Of a DNA stretch of 64,000 nucleotides, positions 33,398-42,759 are shown in pieces. A program made the translations under genes and the position numbers. The stretch's first letter is position 1, and each line of letters starts with the position of its first letter. The stretch is taken from positions 1 to 64,000 of the forward strand of contig JBPJFZ010000012.1 in NCBI GenBank assembly GCA_051208035.1. Reading direction: 5' to 3'. The notes beneath the pieces were generated by a model that was not told the origin of the DNA, did not search any database, and was given only the letters and a program-made list of their open reading frames with translations. This stretch comes from JACKOB01 sp024234575 (lineage in GTDB: Bacteria; Pseudomonadota; Gammaproteobacteria; Pseudomonadales; Oleiphilaceae).

Positions 33398-35432
33398 TAA
33401 AATCTTGATCGCCAACCGCGGCGAAATTGCCTGTCGTGTTATCGAAACAGCACAAAAAATGGGTATCGCCACCGTTGCAGTCTTCTCTGATGCCGACCGA
33501 CATGCAAAATTTGTCGAAATGGCCGATGAAGCTATCTACCTCGGCAACTCAGAATCATCCGAAAGCTACTTGCGTACCGATAAGGTCTTGCAAGCAGCAA
33601 AACAAACCGGCGCACAAGCCATCCATCCAGGCTACGGATTCTTATCCGAAAACGCGGCATTCGCCCAACAATGTAGCGACCAGAACCTGGTATTTATTGG
33701 TCCACCTGTGGCAGCCATTGTTGCCATGGGCTCTAAAAGCCAGGCGAAAGCACTGATGGAAGCCGCAAAAGTACCGCTGGTACCCGGGTATCATGGCGAT
33801 GAGCAATCACGGGATTTTTTACAATCCCAGGCAGATAAGATGGGCTATCCCGTTTTGCTAAAAGCCTCTGCAGGTGGCGGTGGCAAAGGGATGCGGGTGG
33901 TGGAATCAAGTAGCGAATTTTCAGCCGCCTTTGAAAGCGCCAAAAGAGAGTCTTTGTCTTCTTTTGGTGATGACAAACTACTCATCGAAAAATACATCCG
34001 CCTTCCAAGGCACGTAGAAATACAGGTTTTTTTCGACAACCACGGCAACGGTGTTTACCTGTTCGAACGTGACTGCAGTATTCAACGCCGACATCAAAAA
34101 GTGATTGAAGAGGCGCCAGCCCCAAACATCAGCGCTCCGGTTCGCAAAGCGATGGGTGAAGCCGCATTAAATTGTGCGAAAGCGATCAACTACAGTGGTG
34201 CTGGCACCGTCGAATTTCTGCTAGATAAAGACGAAAACTTCTACTTTATGGAGATGAACACACGCTTGCAGGTTGAGCACCCGGTAACAGAAATGATAAC
34301 CGGCATTGATCTTGTCGAGTGGCAGATTCGCGTTGCTAACAACGAAGTGCTACCCGCAAAACAAGACGAAGTTAAACGACACGGGCATGCTTTCGAAGTG
34401 CGCATTTATGCTGAAGACCCTTACAATAACTTCTTACCAGCTACCGGTAAAATCAGACACCTCAGCACGCCATCTTTAAGCCAACATATACGCATTGATA
34501 GCGGCGTGCGGGAAAACGACATTATATCTGTCTACTACGACCCTATGATCGCCAAGCTTATTGTTTGGGACGAGAATCGTAAACTGGCAATTGCCAGAAT
34601 GAAATCTGCCTTGGCCGCCTATCAACTCTCAGGACTGGCAAATAATATAAGCTTCGTTGCAAAAATTTTTGATCACGATGATTTTATCTGCGAGAAGTTG
34701 TCAACGGGTTTTATCGAGCAACATCAAGAGATGCTATTAAAGAGCCCACAAGCCAGTGAACGTGCGCACCTGATGGCAGCAATCAAGTATGTGGCATCTA
34801 ACTTTACGCTTGCGCCTTCAAAAGACACGAACCAAGAGTTGATCAACCCATGGCATTCGAAAATTGCCTGGCGCCTCAATCAATCAAATTCTGAGTCATT
34901 CTCTCTGATTCATCGAAACGAAGAATTTAACTTCGAGATTCATCATGCTCCTAATGCCGAGCTGGGCAGAAATGCAGAGACGCTTCATTTCGAAATTAGT
35001 TTTAACGGAAAGCTTCATAAGGTGGGAGTCAGCATCGCGAAAACGAGGCATCATCGCACCTATAAAAACTCTGCGTTAGAGACAAACCTTGATGGCCACC
35101 TGTTTCATTACAATGCGTTCCGTCATGAGGATAGCATTGACCTGTTTTTCGAAAGTCATTGCTGGGAATACCGAGTTAAAAAGCCACTGAAGGCAGACAC
35201 AGATCTCCATAGTGAAAAGAGCTTGTGCGCCCCCATGCACGGAAAGGTGATCGCCCTAAATGCTAAAAAAGGCGAGTTTGTTGAAAAAGGCCAGGTGTTG
35301 GTGGTAATGGAGGCAATGAAAATGGAGCACTCCATTAGGGCAGCAACGGCGGGCTTAGTGGTCGACTGCCGTTGTAAAGTTGGCGATCTGGTCGAAGAAG
35401 GTTTCGAGCTTATCGAGTTATCTGATGCGTGA
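33390..35432 (+). CDS. liuD: Methylcrotonyl-CoA carboxylase alpha subunit (biotin carboxylase and biotin carrier)
   Basis: About 680 residues from ATG 33390 (AAGG upstream). Biotin carboxylase domain: MFNKILIANRGEIACRVIET, ATP-grasp loop LLKASAGGGGKGMRVVES, ERDCSIQRRHQKVIEEAPAP and EMNTRLQVEHPVTEMITGID. A less conserved BT domain follows (about 460-600). The biotinyl domain ends the protein with VVMEAMKMEHSI, whose Lys carries biotin. The upstream frame from 33342 lies inside liuC and is not used. ATP and bicarbonate carboxylate the biotin, which LiuB uses. Confidence 0.95.
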   Translation: MFNKILIANRGEIACRVIETAQKMGIATVAVFSDADRHAKFVEMADEAIYLGNSESSESYLRTDKVLQAAKQTGAQAIHPGYGFLSENAAFAQQCSDQNLVFIGPPVAAIVAMGSKSQAKALMEAAKVPLVPGYHGDEQSRDFLQSQADKMGYPVLLKASAGGGGKGMRVVESSSEFSAAFESAKRESLSSFGDDKLLIEKYIRLPRHVEIQVFFDNHGNGVYLFERDCSIQRRHQKVIEEAPAPNISAPVRKAMGEAALNCAKAINYSGAGTVEFLLDKDENFYFMEMNTRLQVEHPVTEMITGIDLVEWQIRVANNEVLPAKQDEVKRHGHAFEVRIYAEDPYNNFLPATGKIRHLSTPSLSQHIRIDSGVRENDIISVYYDPMIAKLIVWDENRKLAIARMKSALAAYQLSGLANNISFVAKIFDHDDFICEKLSTGFIEQHQEMLLKSPQASERAHLMAAIKYVASNFTLAPSKDTNQELINPWHSKIAWRLNQSNSESFSLIHRNEEFNFEIHHAPNAELGRNAETLHFEISFNGKLHKVGVSIAKTRHHRTYKNSALETNLDGHLFHYNAFRHEDSIDLFFESHCWEYRVKKPLKADTDLHSEKSLCAPMHGKVIALNAKKGEFVEKGQVLVVMEAMKMEHSIRAATAGLVVDCRCKVGDLVEEGFELIELSDA

Positions 35433-35471
35433 TACTGCTTTACCCTGTCAATTTAAAAGGTGATGACTACT

Positions 35472-36377
35472 ATGCAAACTAAGGGATCAGATTACGTTAC
35501 GATTATGGAGGTAGGTGCCAGAGATGGTCTACAAAATGAGCCTGCCATTCTACCTGTTGAAACAAAACGGGCACTGATTGAGTCTCTTTGCGAAGCAGGC
35601 ATCCAAAGAATTGAGGCAGGAAGCTTTGTTTCGCCTAAGTGGGTGCCACAAATGGCCAACAGCGATGCCTTGCTGGCCCAATTGACCCGCAAGCAAAATG
35701 TTGAGTACTCAGCTCTCACGCCGAACCTGCACGGCTTAGAAAAGGCGATAGCAGCCAGAGTCAATCGGGTTTCAGTATTTTCAGCAGCCTCAGAAAGCTT
35801 CACTCAGAAGAATATTAACTGCTCAATCGATGAGAGCATTGCAAGATTTAGCGATGTTATCCATGAAGCCAGAAAACACAGCCTGCCCGTTCGTGGTTAT
35901 ATCTCTTGCATTGCTGGCTGCCCATACGAAGGGAAAATAGACATTTCTGCTGTTGTTAAAGTTGCGCAGAAATTAATCGATCAGGGGTGCGATGAGCTTT
36001 CTCTCGGCGACACCATTGGTGTTGGTAACCCCAAACAGATAAAAGATATTATCCAGGCGTTGCAATCGATTATCGACATAAAAGACCTCGCCGTGCATTT
36101 TCACGATACATACGGGCAAGCGCTGGCTAACACACTCGCTGCAATTGAGTGTGGAATCCGTACCGTTGATACGTCCATCGCTGGATTAGGGGGCTGCCCT
36201 TATGCAAAAGGCGCAAGTGGCAACCTTGCTACCGAAGATGTTGTTTTCATGCTTAACGGGTTGGGACTCAATCAAGACGTAGACCTGCATCGCCTGGCTA
36301 TTATTGGCGAACAAATCAGTAAAACTCTGGGCATTCCGTATCGCTCAAAGGCTGGCTTTGCGCTAACGGCTAAGTAA
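35472..36377 (+). CDS. liuE: Hydroxymethylglutaryl-CoA lyase
   Basis: About 301 residues, a TIM-barrel lyase splitting HMG-CoA into acetoacetate and acetyl-CoA. Visible: VTIMEVGARDGLQNEPAILP with the metal/substrate-binding Arg-Asp, GSFVSPKWVPQMANSD, VRGYISCIAGCPYEGKIDIS, VHFHDTYGQALANTLAAIEC (metal-binding His pair) and SIAGLGGCPYAKGASGNLAT with the loop Cys near the active site. Start choice among GTG 35460, ATG 35463 and ATG 35472 is uncertain; AAAAGG at 35455-35460 suits the last best. Confidence 0.95.
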   Translation: MQTKGSDYVTIMEVGARDGLQNEPAILPVETKRALIESLCEAGIQRIEAGSFVSPKWVPQMANSDALLAQLTRKQNVEYSALTPNLHGLEKAIAARVNRVSVFSAASESFTQKNINCSIDESIARFSDVIHEARKHSLPVRGYISCIAGCPYEGKIDISAVVKVAQKLIDQGCDELSLGDTIGVGNPKQIKDIIQALQSIIDIKDLAVHFHDTYGQALANTLAAIECGIRTVDTSIAGLGGCPYAKGASGNLATEDVVFMLNGLGLNQDVDLHRLAIIGEQISKTLGIPYRSKAGFALTAK

Positions 36378-36462
36378 TGGCTGGAAGATATGTGATCAAT
36401 GCGTCAGCATGCAGCCTCAACCCTAAACAACAAAGAACAACCATTTTGATCAAGGAACCCTC

Positions 36463-38463
36463 ATGAACAGCCCACTTTGGAAGCCCCAATCAAGTCGCAT
36501 CACTGCAAGTAATATTGCTCGATTTAGCAAGCATATTAATGCTGCCCACGGTACCAACTTGCAGTTTAGTGAGGGCGCATGTGACTACGAGTCATTGCAT
36601 AAGTGGTCAATTGAAAACAAAGAAGCCTTCTGGCAAGCCATTTGGGATTTTTTCCAGGTCAAAGGCTCGCAGACTAATAAGGTCGTTTTAAAAGACGCTC
36701 ACAAAATGCCAGGCTGTCAGTGGTTTCCTGATGCAAAACTCAATTTTGCCGAAAACTTGTTATCGACAAAAGAAAGCAACACACCTGCGGTAATTGCCCT
36801 CGACGAAAGTGGCCGAAGAAGGCAAATCAGCCACGCAGAACTGCGTAAGCTAACCGCACAGATGGCCAACAGTTTACGGGCTCTCGGGGTAGTTAAGGGA
36901 GACCGTGTTGCAGGATTTTTGCCCAACTGCATTGAAACACTCGTCGCAATGCTGGCTACCACATCTCTGGGCGCTGTCTGGTCATCGTGCTCTCCAGACT
37001 TTGGTATTACGGGAGTCATTGATCGATTTGGCCAGATTAAACCAAAAGTACTTTTCGCAACCAATGGTTATTACTATGGCGGTAAAACCATAGATTCATG
37101 TGAAAGAGTAGAAAACATTGCCCGCAATCTGCCAGACCTTAAACATATTGTTTGTGTGCCGTTTTTATCCAACGGCCACTCCCCAAATACTGAGCACACC
37201 TCTGACTTTTACCAATTAATCGAAGGCAAGAGTGAAAAGTTGCAGTTTACGGCAATGAGTTTTAATGATCCGCTTTACATCATGTATTCATCCGGTACAA
37301 CGGGCGTACCAAAATGTATTGTGCACAGTATTGGCGGAACCCTGCTACAACACTTAAAAGAACACGCTTTACACGCCGACGTGAAAGGGGGCGACAAAAT
37401 ATTCTATTACACCACGTGTGGCTGGATGATGTGGAATTGGCTCGTTAGCGCCCTTGCCCTCAACGCAACACTGGTGCTGTTCGATGGATCACCTTTTCAT
37501 CCTGCGCCACAAACACTTTTCGATATGATCGACAACGAATCCATCAACATCTTTGGCAGTAGCGCCAAATACTTTGCTGCCTGCGAAAAAGCCGACCTAA
37601 AACCGGCTGCCAGTCACAACTTATCTTCATTAAAATCGATTCTTTCCACAGGGTCCCCCCTATCCCACGAGAGTTTTGAATACGTGTATCGAGAAATCAA
37701 AAAAGATGTCTGCTTATCAAGCATCTCTGGCGGTACCGATATTATCTCTTGTTTTGCTTTAGGTGCCAGTGTCCTGCCTGTCTACAAAGGTGAATTACAG
37801 TGCATTGGTCTGGGGATGGATGTCGCTTTCTTTGATGACAATGGCGCAGCACTTGATGAAGGCAAAGGCGAACTTGTCTGTCGTGCCCCTTTCCCATCTA
37901 TGCCAACCGGCTTTTGGAATGACAGCTCAGGCGAAAAGTATCAAAGCGCATACTTTTCATCCTTCGATAATATTTGGGCCCACGGAGACTATGGCGAAAT
38001 TATTCAGCACTCCGCAAACCCGCAATCAGGCATCCCATCACAACGAGGGGTCATTATTCACGGCCGGTCTGATGCGGTCCTGAACCCTGGCGGCGTTAGA
38101 ATTGGTACAGCTGAGATTTATCGGCAAGTAGAGAAGGTAGAATCCGTCTTGGAATCTATCGCTATAGGGCAAGAGTGGCACCAGGATGTCCGCGTCATTT
38201 TGTTTGTAAAAATGAAGCCTGGAGCAGTACTGAACGACGATATTATTCAAGAGATTAAACAAACTATACGACTAAACACAACACCTCGGCATGTGCCCAG
38301 TAAAATCATCCAAGTCGTGGATATACCTAGAACAATCAGTGGCAAAATCGTTGAACTGGCGGTAAGAAATGTTGTGCATGGCATTGAAGTTAAAAACAAG
38401 GATGCGCTGGCCAACCCCGAGGCACTGTCTTACTTCAAAGATCTGCCTGAACTGCTTTCTTAA
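36463..38463 (+). CDS. aacS: Acetoacetyl-CoA synthetase
   Basis: A 666-residue adenylate-forming enzyme: acetyl-CoA-synthetase-like N-terminus (MPGCQWFPDAKLNFAENLLS), AMP-binding signature YIMYSSGTTGVPKCIVHSIG, FYYTTCGWMMWNWLVSALAL, the A5-A8 region with WAHGDYGEI and HGRSDAVLNPGGVRIGTAEI, and the catalytic Lys in RTISGKIVELAVRNVV. It reactivates the acetoacetate made by LiuE. It starts 85 bp after liuE with an AAGGA ribosome site. Many relatives use a succinyl-CoA transferase for this step instead. Confidence 0.93.
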   Translation: MNSPLWKPQSSRITASNIARFSKHINAAHGTNLQFSEGACDYESLHKWSIENKEAFWQAIWDFFQVKGSQTNKVVLKDAHKMPGCQWFPDAKLNFAENLLSTKESNTPAVIALDESGRRRQISHAELRKLTAQMANSLRALGVVKGDRVAGFLPNCIETLVAMLATTSLGAVWSSCSPDFGITGVIDRFGQIKPKVLFATNGYYYGGKTIDSCERVENIARNLPDLKHIVCVPFLSNGHSPNTEHTSDFYQLIEGKSEKLQFTAMSFNDPLYIMYSSGTTGVPKCIVHSIGGTLLQHLKEHALHADVKGGDKIFYYTTCGWMMWNWLVSALALNATLVLFDGSPFHPAPQTLFDMIDNESINIFGSSAKYFAACEKADLKPAASHNLSSLKSILSTGSPLSHESFEYVYREIKKDVCLSSISGGTDIISCFALGASVLPVYKGELQCIGLGMDVAFFDDNGAALDEGKGELVCRAPFPSMPTGFWNDSSGEKYQSAYFSSFDNIWAHGDYGEIIQHSANPQSGIPSQRGVIIHGRSDAVLNPGGVRIGTAEIYRQVEKVESVLESIAIGQEWHQDVRVILFVKMKPGAVLNDDIIQEIKQTIRLNTTPRHVPSKIIQVVDIPRTISGKIVELAVRNVVHGIEVKNKDALANPEALSYFKDLPELLS

Positions 38464-38500
38464 CGTAGGCAATCCCATCGATAGCCAACAATGAGACACA

Positions 38501-38526
38501 AAAAAGCCGGCAAGCGCCGGCTTTTT
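38501..38526. terminator. Bidirectional rho-independent terminator
   Basis: AAAAAGCCGGC (38501-38511), loop AAGC, GCCGGCTTTTT (38516-38526): an 11-bp perfect stem with a T-run on either strand, between the convergent aacS and etfA genes. It ends both the leucine operon and the etfBA operon. Confidence 0.9.
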
Positions 38527-38544
38527 CTTACGATATCAAAAGCT

Positions 38545-39474
38545 TTATAACTTGCCTTCTAACTCTGGCAAGGCTACAAAGAGATCAGCAACAAGACCGT
38601 AGTCAGCAACCTGGAAAATAGGCGCCTCTTCGTCTTTGTTGATCGCAACGATCACTTTACTATCTGACATACCAGCTAAATGCTGAATCGCACCAGAAAT
38701 ACCCACTGCGATGTACAGCTGAGGAGCAACGATCTTACCAGTCTGCCCTACCTGCATATCGTTTGGTACAAAGCCTGCGTCAACCGCTGCACGGGAGGCA
38801 CCAACCGCTGCGCCCAGCTTGTCAGCAATGCCTTCCAGCATTTTGAAGTTGTCGCCGTTTTGCATGCCACGTCCACCAGAGATAACAATAGACGCTGCAG
38901 TTAATTCAGGACGATCAGATTTGGCGATTTCTTCGCCTACGAACGAAGAGATGCCCACATCATGCGCTGCGCCAACTGCTTCAACAGCAGCTGATCCACC
39001 TTCAGCGGCAACCGGGTCAAATCCGGTAGATCGTACTGTAACAACCTTGATTGCATCAGATGACTGCACAGTAGCAATCGCATTACCAGCATAAATAGGA
39101 CGAACGAATGTATCAGCAGACTGGACTGCGATAATTTCAGACACCTGGGCTACATCAAGCAATGCTGCAACACGTGGTAGAAAATCTTTACCGGTGGTAC
39201 CAGCTGCACTAACTACGTGCGTGTAATCTTTAGCAAGCTCAACTACCAGCGCCGCAAGATTCTCCGCTAAATGATGCGCGTAAGCAGCATTATCAGCCAA
39301 AAGTACCTTAGCGACACCCTCAATTTTCGCTGCGGCATCAGCCGCTGCACTGCATCCCTGGCCAGCAACGAGAACAGCAATATCGCCACCCATTTGCTTG
39401 GCAGCTGCAACTACATTAAGCGTAGAGCCTTTGATAGATGCATTATCGTGATCAGCAATAACTAAAACGCTCAT
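38545..39474 (-). CDS. etfA: Electron transfer flavoprotein alpha subunit
   Basis: A 309-residue FAD-binding subunit. N-terminal ETF domain (MSVLVIADHDNASIKGSTLN), then the C-terminal FAD domain with IVISGGRGMQNGDNFKMLEG, GAAVGASRAAVDAGFVPND, QVGQTGKIVAPQLYIAVGIS and GAIQHLAGMSDSKVIVAINK. It carries electrons from acyl-CoA dehydrogenases (LiuA, the 8010-9827 enzyme) to ETF-quinone oxidoreductase. It starts one base after the etfB stop and ends at a strong terminator. Confidence 0.96.
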   Translation of the reverse strand: MSVLVIADHDNASIKGSTLNVVAAAKQMGGDIAVLVAGQGCSAAADAAAKIEGVAKVLLADNAAYAHHLAENLAALVVELAKDYTHVVSAAGTTGKDFLPRVAALLDVAQVSEIIAVQSADTFVRPIYAGNAIATVQSSDAIKVVTVRSTGFDPVAAEGGSAAVEAVGAAHDVGISSFVGEEIAKSDRPELTAASIVISGGRGMQNGDNFKMLEGIADKLGAAVGASRAAVDAGFVPNDMQVGQTGKIVAPQLYIAVGISGAIQHLAGMSDSKVIVAINKDEEAPIFQVADYGLVADLFVALPELEGKL

Positions 39475-39475
39475 A

Positions 39476-40225
39476 TCAAATCACCTTTGCTTCGTTTTTC
39501 AGTTTATCTACCAATTCAGCTACGTCAGCAACTTTGATACCTGCCTGACGCTGAGCTGGCGCTTCTACTTTCAACGTAGTAAGACGCGGTGTTACGTCAA
39601 CACCAAGATCAGCTGGAGTGGTTGATTCAAGCGGCTTTTTCTTTGCTTTCATGATATTTGGCAAAGAAGCATAACGTGGCTCGTTCAAGCGAAGATCCGT
39701 CGTTACGATGGCTGGTAAGTTAAGCGAAACGGTCATCAATCCACCGTCAATTTCACGCGTGACCTTAACCTTATCACCATCAACACTTACTTCAGAAGCG
39801 AATGTACCCTGCGGATAACCAGCCAACGCTGCCAACATCTGGCCAGTTTGGTTGTTATCATTGTCAATAGATTGCTTACCAAGAATAACTAAGCTTGGCT
39901 GCTCTTTATCAACAACTGCTTTTAATAATTTTGCTGCAGCTAAAGACTGAATTTCTTCGTCAGTTTCTACATGAATACCACGATCTGCGCCCAAGGCTAA
40001 TGCTGTACGAATTTGTTCCTGAGCGGCTTTAGGGCCGATGGACACCACAACAATCTCTGTTGCAACGCCTTTCTCTTTCAATCGAACAGCTTCTTCAACC
40101 GCAATTTCGCAAAATGGATTCATAGCCATTTTCACGTTGGTCAGATCCACACCGGTGTTGTCAGGTTTTACACGAACCTTAACGTTGTAATCAATTACAC
40201 GTTTTACAGCGACCAGAACCTTCAT
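39476..40225 (-). CDS. etfB: Electron transfer flavoprotein beta subunit
   Basis: A 249-residue subunit with the N-terminal MKVLVAVKRVIDYNVKVRVK, the AMP-binding signature region KQSIDNDNNQTGQMLAALAG and the C-terminal ETF-beta motif VTREIDGGLMTVSLNLPAIV with DLRLNEPRYASLPNIMKAKK. It forms a heterodimer with EtfA. First gene of the etfBA operon, with a CGAGGAA ribosome site, and divergent from etfD across a 684-bp regulatory region. Confidence 0.96.
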   Translation of the reverse strand: MKVLVAVKRVIDYNVKVRVKPDNTGVDLTNVKMAMNPFCEIAVEEAVRLKEKGVATEIVVVSIGPKAAQEQIRTALALGADRGIHVETDEEIQSLAAAKLLKAVVDKEQPSLVILGKQSIDNDNNQTGQMLAALAGYPQGTFASEVSVDGDKVKVTREIDGGLMTVSLNLPAIVTTDLRLNEPRYASLPNIMKAKKKPLESTTPADLGVDVTPRLTTLKVEAPAQRQAGIKVADVAELVDKLKNEAKVI

Positions 40226-40484
40226 AGATTCCTCGTTTTTTTAACAATGAAAGTGAACTAAATGCCAGAAAATCATTATCAACTGTTTACCGAGACGATA
40301 AGCTATTGATTAAACTGATTTTTATCAGGCAATATGGACATGTCATGCATGCAAAGCGCCCTAATACTGAACTCAAATTGGCTTTCGGTCAATAGTTTTA
40401 GCGATAAAAACCCCTCACAAATGTTACATTCAGACATTGTTACGTCTTTCTTTTACAAATAATATCAACGAATTAAAAATTTCA

Positions 40485-40502
40485 TTCAAACGTTTGTTTG
40501 AA
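40485..40502. promoter_or_regulatory. PsrA/FadR-type palindromic operator in the etf intergenic region
   Basis: TTCAAACGTTTGTTTGAA is a perfect 7-bp inverted repeat (TTCAAAC / GTTTGAA) with a 4-bp spacer. It resembles the PsrA operator of Pseudomonas and Shewanella, which controls fatty-acid oxidation and etf genes. It lies about 40 bp upstream of a TATAAT (40540-40545) reading toward etfD, and 260 bp upstream of etfB. The palindrome is seen; the regulator is inferred from family knowledge. Confidence 0.7.
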
Positions 40503-40539
40503 ATCAATAATAATTTTCAGGATAATTGCTATAAATCTG

Positions 40540-40688
40540 TATAATGGCGTCGGTCAAGACCTTTACAGGCTTGCCTTAAAGACAGTTATCAGACAGTTTT
40601 AAAGAAACTTGATCTAAACCAACAACTGTAAGCCAAAGAGCCAGTAAGCTGCCTGCTTTGGGCTTATTACTTTAGACAAGCAGGTCTT
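40540..40688 (+). promoter_or_regulatory. Structured leader or small RNA candidate downstream of a TATAAT box
   Basis: A perfect TATAAT (40540-40545; no good -35 seen) is followed from about 40552 by a region with strong folding potential. AAGACCT (40556-40562) plus GCTTG (40569-40573) pairs with CAAGC (40677-40681) plus AGGTCTT (40682-40688), closing a domain. Inside it AGCCAAAG (40631-40638) pairs with CTTTGGGCT (40656-40664). No gene overlaps it. It could be the 5' part of a long etfD leader or a separate small RNA of about 140 nt. I match it to no known RNA family. Confidence 0.4.
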
Positions 40689-40802
40689 TAAAACCAATAC
40701 ATCCTGGCCGCGAGCTGTGCATCACAACATTGTTACGATGAGCCCGCGCAACCAGCACCGGTGACTCTTGTTCTGCCGGTTAATACGCGATACATAGAAA
40801 AG

Positions 40803-40855
40803 CGTTATTTGATAAACACTCTCGCCATCTTGACTATTTAGACGGCGAAATAACG
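40803..40855 (+). promoter_or_regulatory. Hairpin in the etfD leader
   Basis: CGTTATTT (40803-40810) pairs with AAATAACG (40848-40855), and TCGCC (40822-40826) with GGCGA (40844-40848), a long imperfect hairpin ending 42 bases before the etfD ribosome site. There is no T-run after it. With the upstream domain (40540-40688) the etfD leader would exceed 350 nt. The remainder of 40226-40909 holds no open frame that I can support. Confidence 0.4.
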
Positions 40856-40909
40856 GCAACTGTGTGTCGCATTGATTAATACAATAAGTGAATAACGAGG
40901 AGATCGATT

Positions 40910-42565
40910 GTGGAACGCGAATCTATGGAGTTTGACGTCCTCATCGTTGGAGCAGGTCCTGCTGGCCTGTCAGCTGCATGCAGGGTTCTGCAACTCGCAC
41001 AGGAGTCAGGACAAGAACTAACTGTTTGTGTCGTCGAAAAAGGATCGGAAGTGGGTGCTCACATCCTTGCCGGTACCGTATTCGAAACCACAGCACTGAA
41101 CGAATTATTCCCAAACTGGAAAGAAATGGGCGCCCCCATTAACACACCAGTGACACGGGATGACATTTTCCTGTTAAGAAGCCAGGAAAGCGCCATTAAG
41201 GTGCCGAATGTTTTCGTACCCCGCAATATGCACAACCACGGCAACTATGTAATCAGTCTCGGAAATCTTTGCCGCTGGTTAGCAGAGCAAGCCGAAGGAC
41301 TTGGTGCTGAGATTTATCCCGGCTTTGCTGCAGCAGAGATCCTTTATCACGAAAACGGCAGCGTGAAAGGAATTGCGACAGGCGACATGGGAATAGACGC
41401 CGAAGGCAACAAGAAAGATTCGTATATGCCTGGCATGGAACTGCACGCCAAGTACACCTTTTTTACAGAGGGCTGCCGCGGCCATCTCGGCAAGCAATTA
41501 ATCGAGAAGTTCAACCTGGACGCCGGCAAAGACGCACAACATTACGGCATTGGCATTAAAGAGTTATGGGATATCGATCCAGCCAAGCATGAGCCTGGCT
41601 TAGTGTCCCACACCACTGGCTGGCCATTAAGCGAAACCGGCACCACGGGTGGCTCTTTCTTATATCACCTTGAAAACAACCAAGTTTATGTTGGCCTCAT
41701 TACCGATTTAGCCTACTCAAACCCCCATATCAGCCCATTTGACGAGTTTCAGCGCTTAAAGCTGAACCCGGAAATCAAGAAATACCTCGAAGGCGGCAAG
41801 CGGGTATCCTACGGTGCCCGTGCCATCACTAAAGGTGGCTTTAACACCTTGCCAAAAATGAGCTTTCCTGGCGGTCTTTTACTCGGCTGTGACGCAGGGA
41901 CACTTAATTTTTCCAAGATCAAAGGCACTCACACTGCAATGAAATCCGGCATGATCGGCGCCGACATTGTAGTTGAAGCCCTAAAAGACGGGAAAACCGG
42001 TGGCGACGAACTCACGAAGTTTGAAGAAGCATACAAGAACTCCTGGCTTTACAAAGAGCTCTATGATGATCGAAATTTCGGTCCAGCCATGCATAAATTT
42101 GGCAACATAATCGGCGGTATGGTGGCATTTTTCGAGCAGAATATTCTACGCAGAAGCCTGCCATTTACGCTGCATGACACGACGCCAGACTATGCAATGA
42201 TGAAACCTGCAGCAGAGTGCAAAAAAGTTACCTACCCTAAACCAGACAACAAGCTGACCTTCGACAAGTTAACCTCGGTATTCCTATCGAACACCAACCA
42301 TGAAGAAAGTCAGCCCTGCCACCTTAAACTGAAAGATCCAGAGCTTCCAATCAGGGACAACCTGCCCAAGTACGACGAGCCGGCGCAGCGCTACTGCCCC
42401 GCAGGCGTGTATGAGGTGGTAACCACCCCTGAAGGACAGAAGAAATTTCAGATTAACTCGCAAAACTGCGTTCACTGCAAAACCTGCGACATTAAGGACC
42501 CTGCTCAAAACATCACCTGGGTCACTCCAGAGGGCGGCGGTGGGCCGAACTATCCAAACATGTAA
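40910..42565 (+). CDS. etfD: Electron transfer flavoprotein-ubiquinone oxidoreductase
   Basis: A 551-residue membrane-associated FAD and 4Fe-4S protein that passes electrons from ETF to ubiquinone. FAD motif DVLIVGAGPAGLSAACRVLQ at the start, VVEKGSEVGAHILAGTVFET, central GGSFLYHLENNQVYVGLI and SYGARAITKGGFNTLPKMSF. The C-terminal ferredoxin part has RYCPAGVYEV and CVHCKTCDIKDPAQNITWV, four Cys for the cluster, then GGGGPNYPNM. GTG start at 40910, with GAGGAG 7 bases upstream; ATG 40925 is an alternative. Divergent from etfBA. Confidence 0.95.
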   Translation: MERESMEFDVLIVGAGPAGLSAACRVLQLAQESGQELTVCVVEKGSEVGAHILAGTVFETTALNELFPNWKEMGAPINTPVTRDDIFLLRSQESAIKVPNVFVPRNMHNHGNYVISLGNLCRWLAEQAEGLGAEIYPGFAAAEILYHENGSVKGIATGDMGIDAEGNKKDSYMPGMELHAKYTFFTEGCRGHLGKQLIEKFNLDAGKDAQHYGIGIKELWDIDPAKHEPGLVSHTTGWPLSETGTTGGSFLYHLENNQVYVGLITDLAYSNPHISPFDEFQRLKLNPEIKKYLEGGKRVSYGARAITKGGFNTLPKMSFPGGLLLGCDAGTLNFSKIKGTHTAMKSGMIGADIVVEALKDGKTGGDELTKFEEAYKNSWLYKELYDDRNFGPAMHKFGNIIGGMVAFFEQNILRRSLPFTLHDTTPDYAMMKPAAECKKVTYPKPDNKLTFDKLTSVFLSNTNHEESQPCHLKLKDPELPIRDNLPKYDEPAQRYCPAGVYEVVTTPEGQKKFQINSQNCVHCKTCDIKDPAQNITWVTPEGGGGPNYPNM

Positions 42566-42759
42566 GCAAATCTTCGCTTACGTTCAGGGCGGGTGGCTTA
42601 ATGTCATCCACCCTGACCTTCAAAGCCTCTCACAACATACTATGCAGAACCGCATTGTACGCATATCCATAGTCCGTTAAAATCTCCTGCCTACGCAACT
42701 CTAGCTAAACACCAAACCTGCTCTTTTTAATTAACCTAGCAATTTACCTGTGGGGTAGT

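Noticed and set aside
40013..40261. A plus-strand frame opposite the start of etfB
   Set aside because: It is antisense to the strongly recognised etfB and shows no family features or ribosome site.
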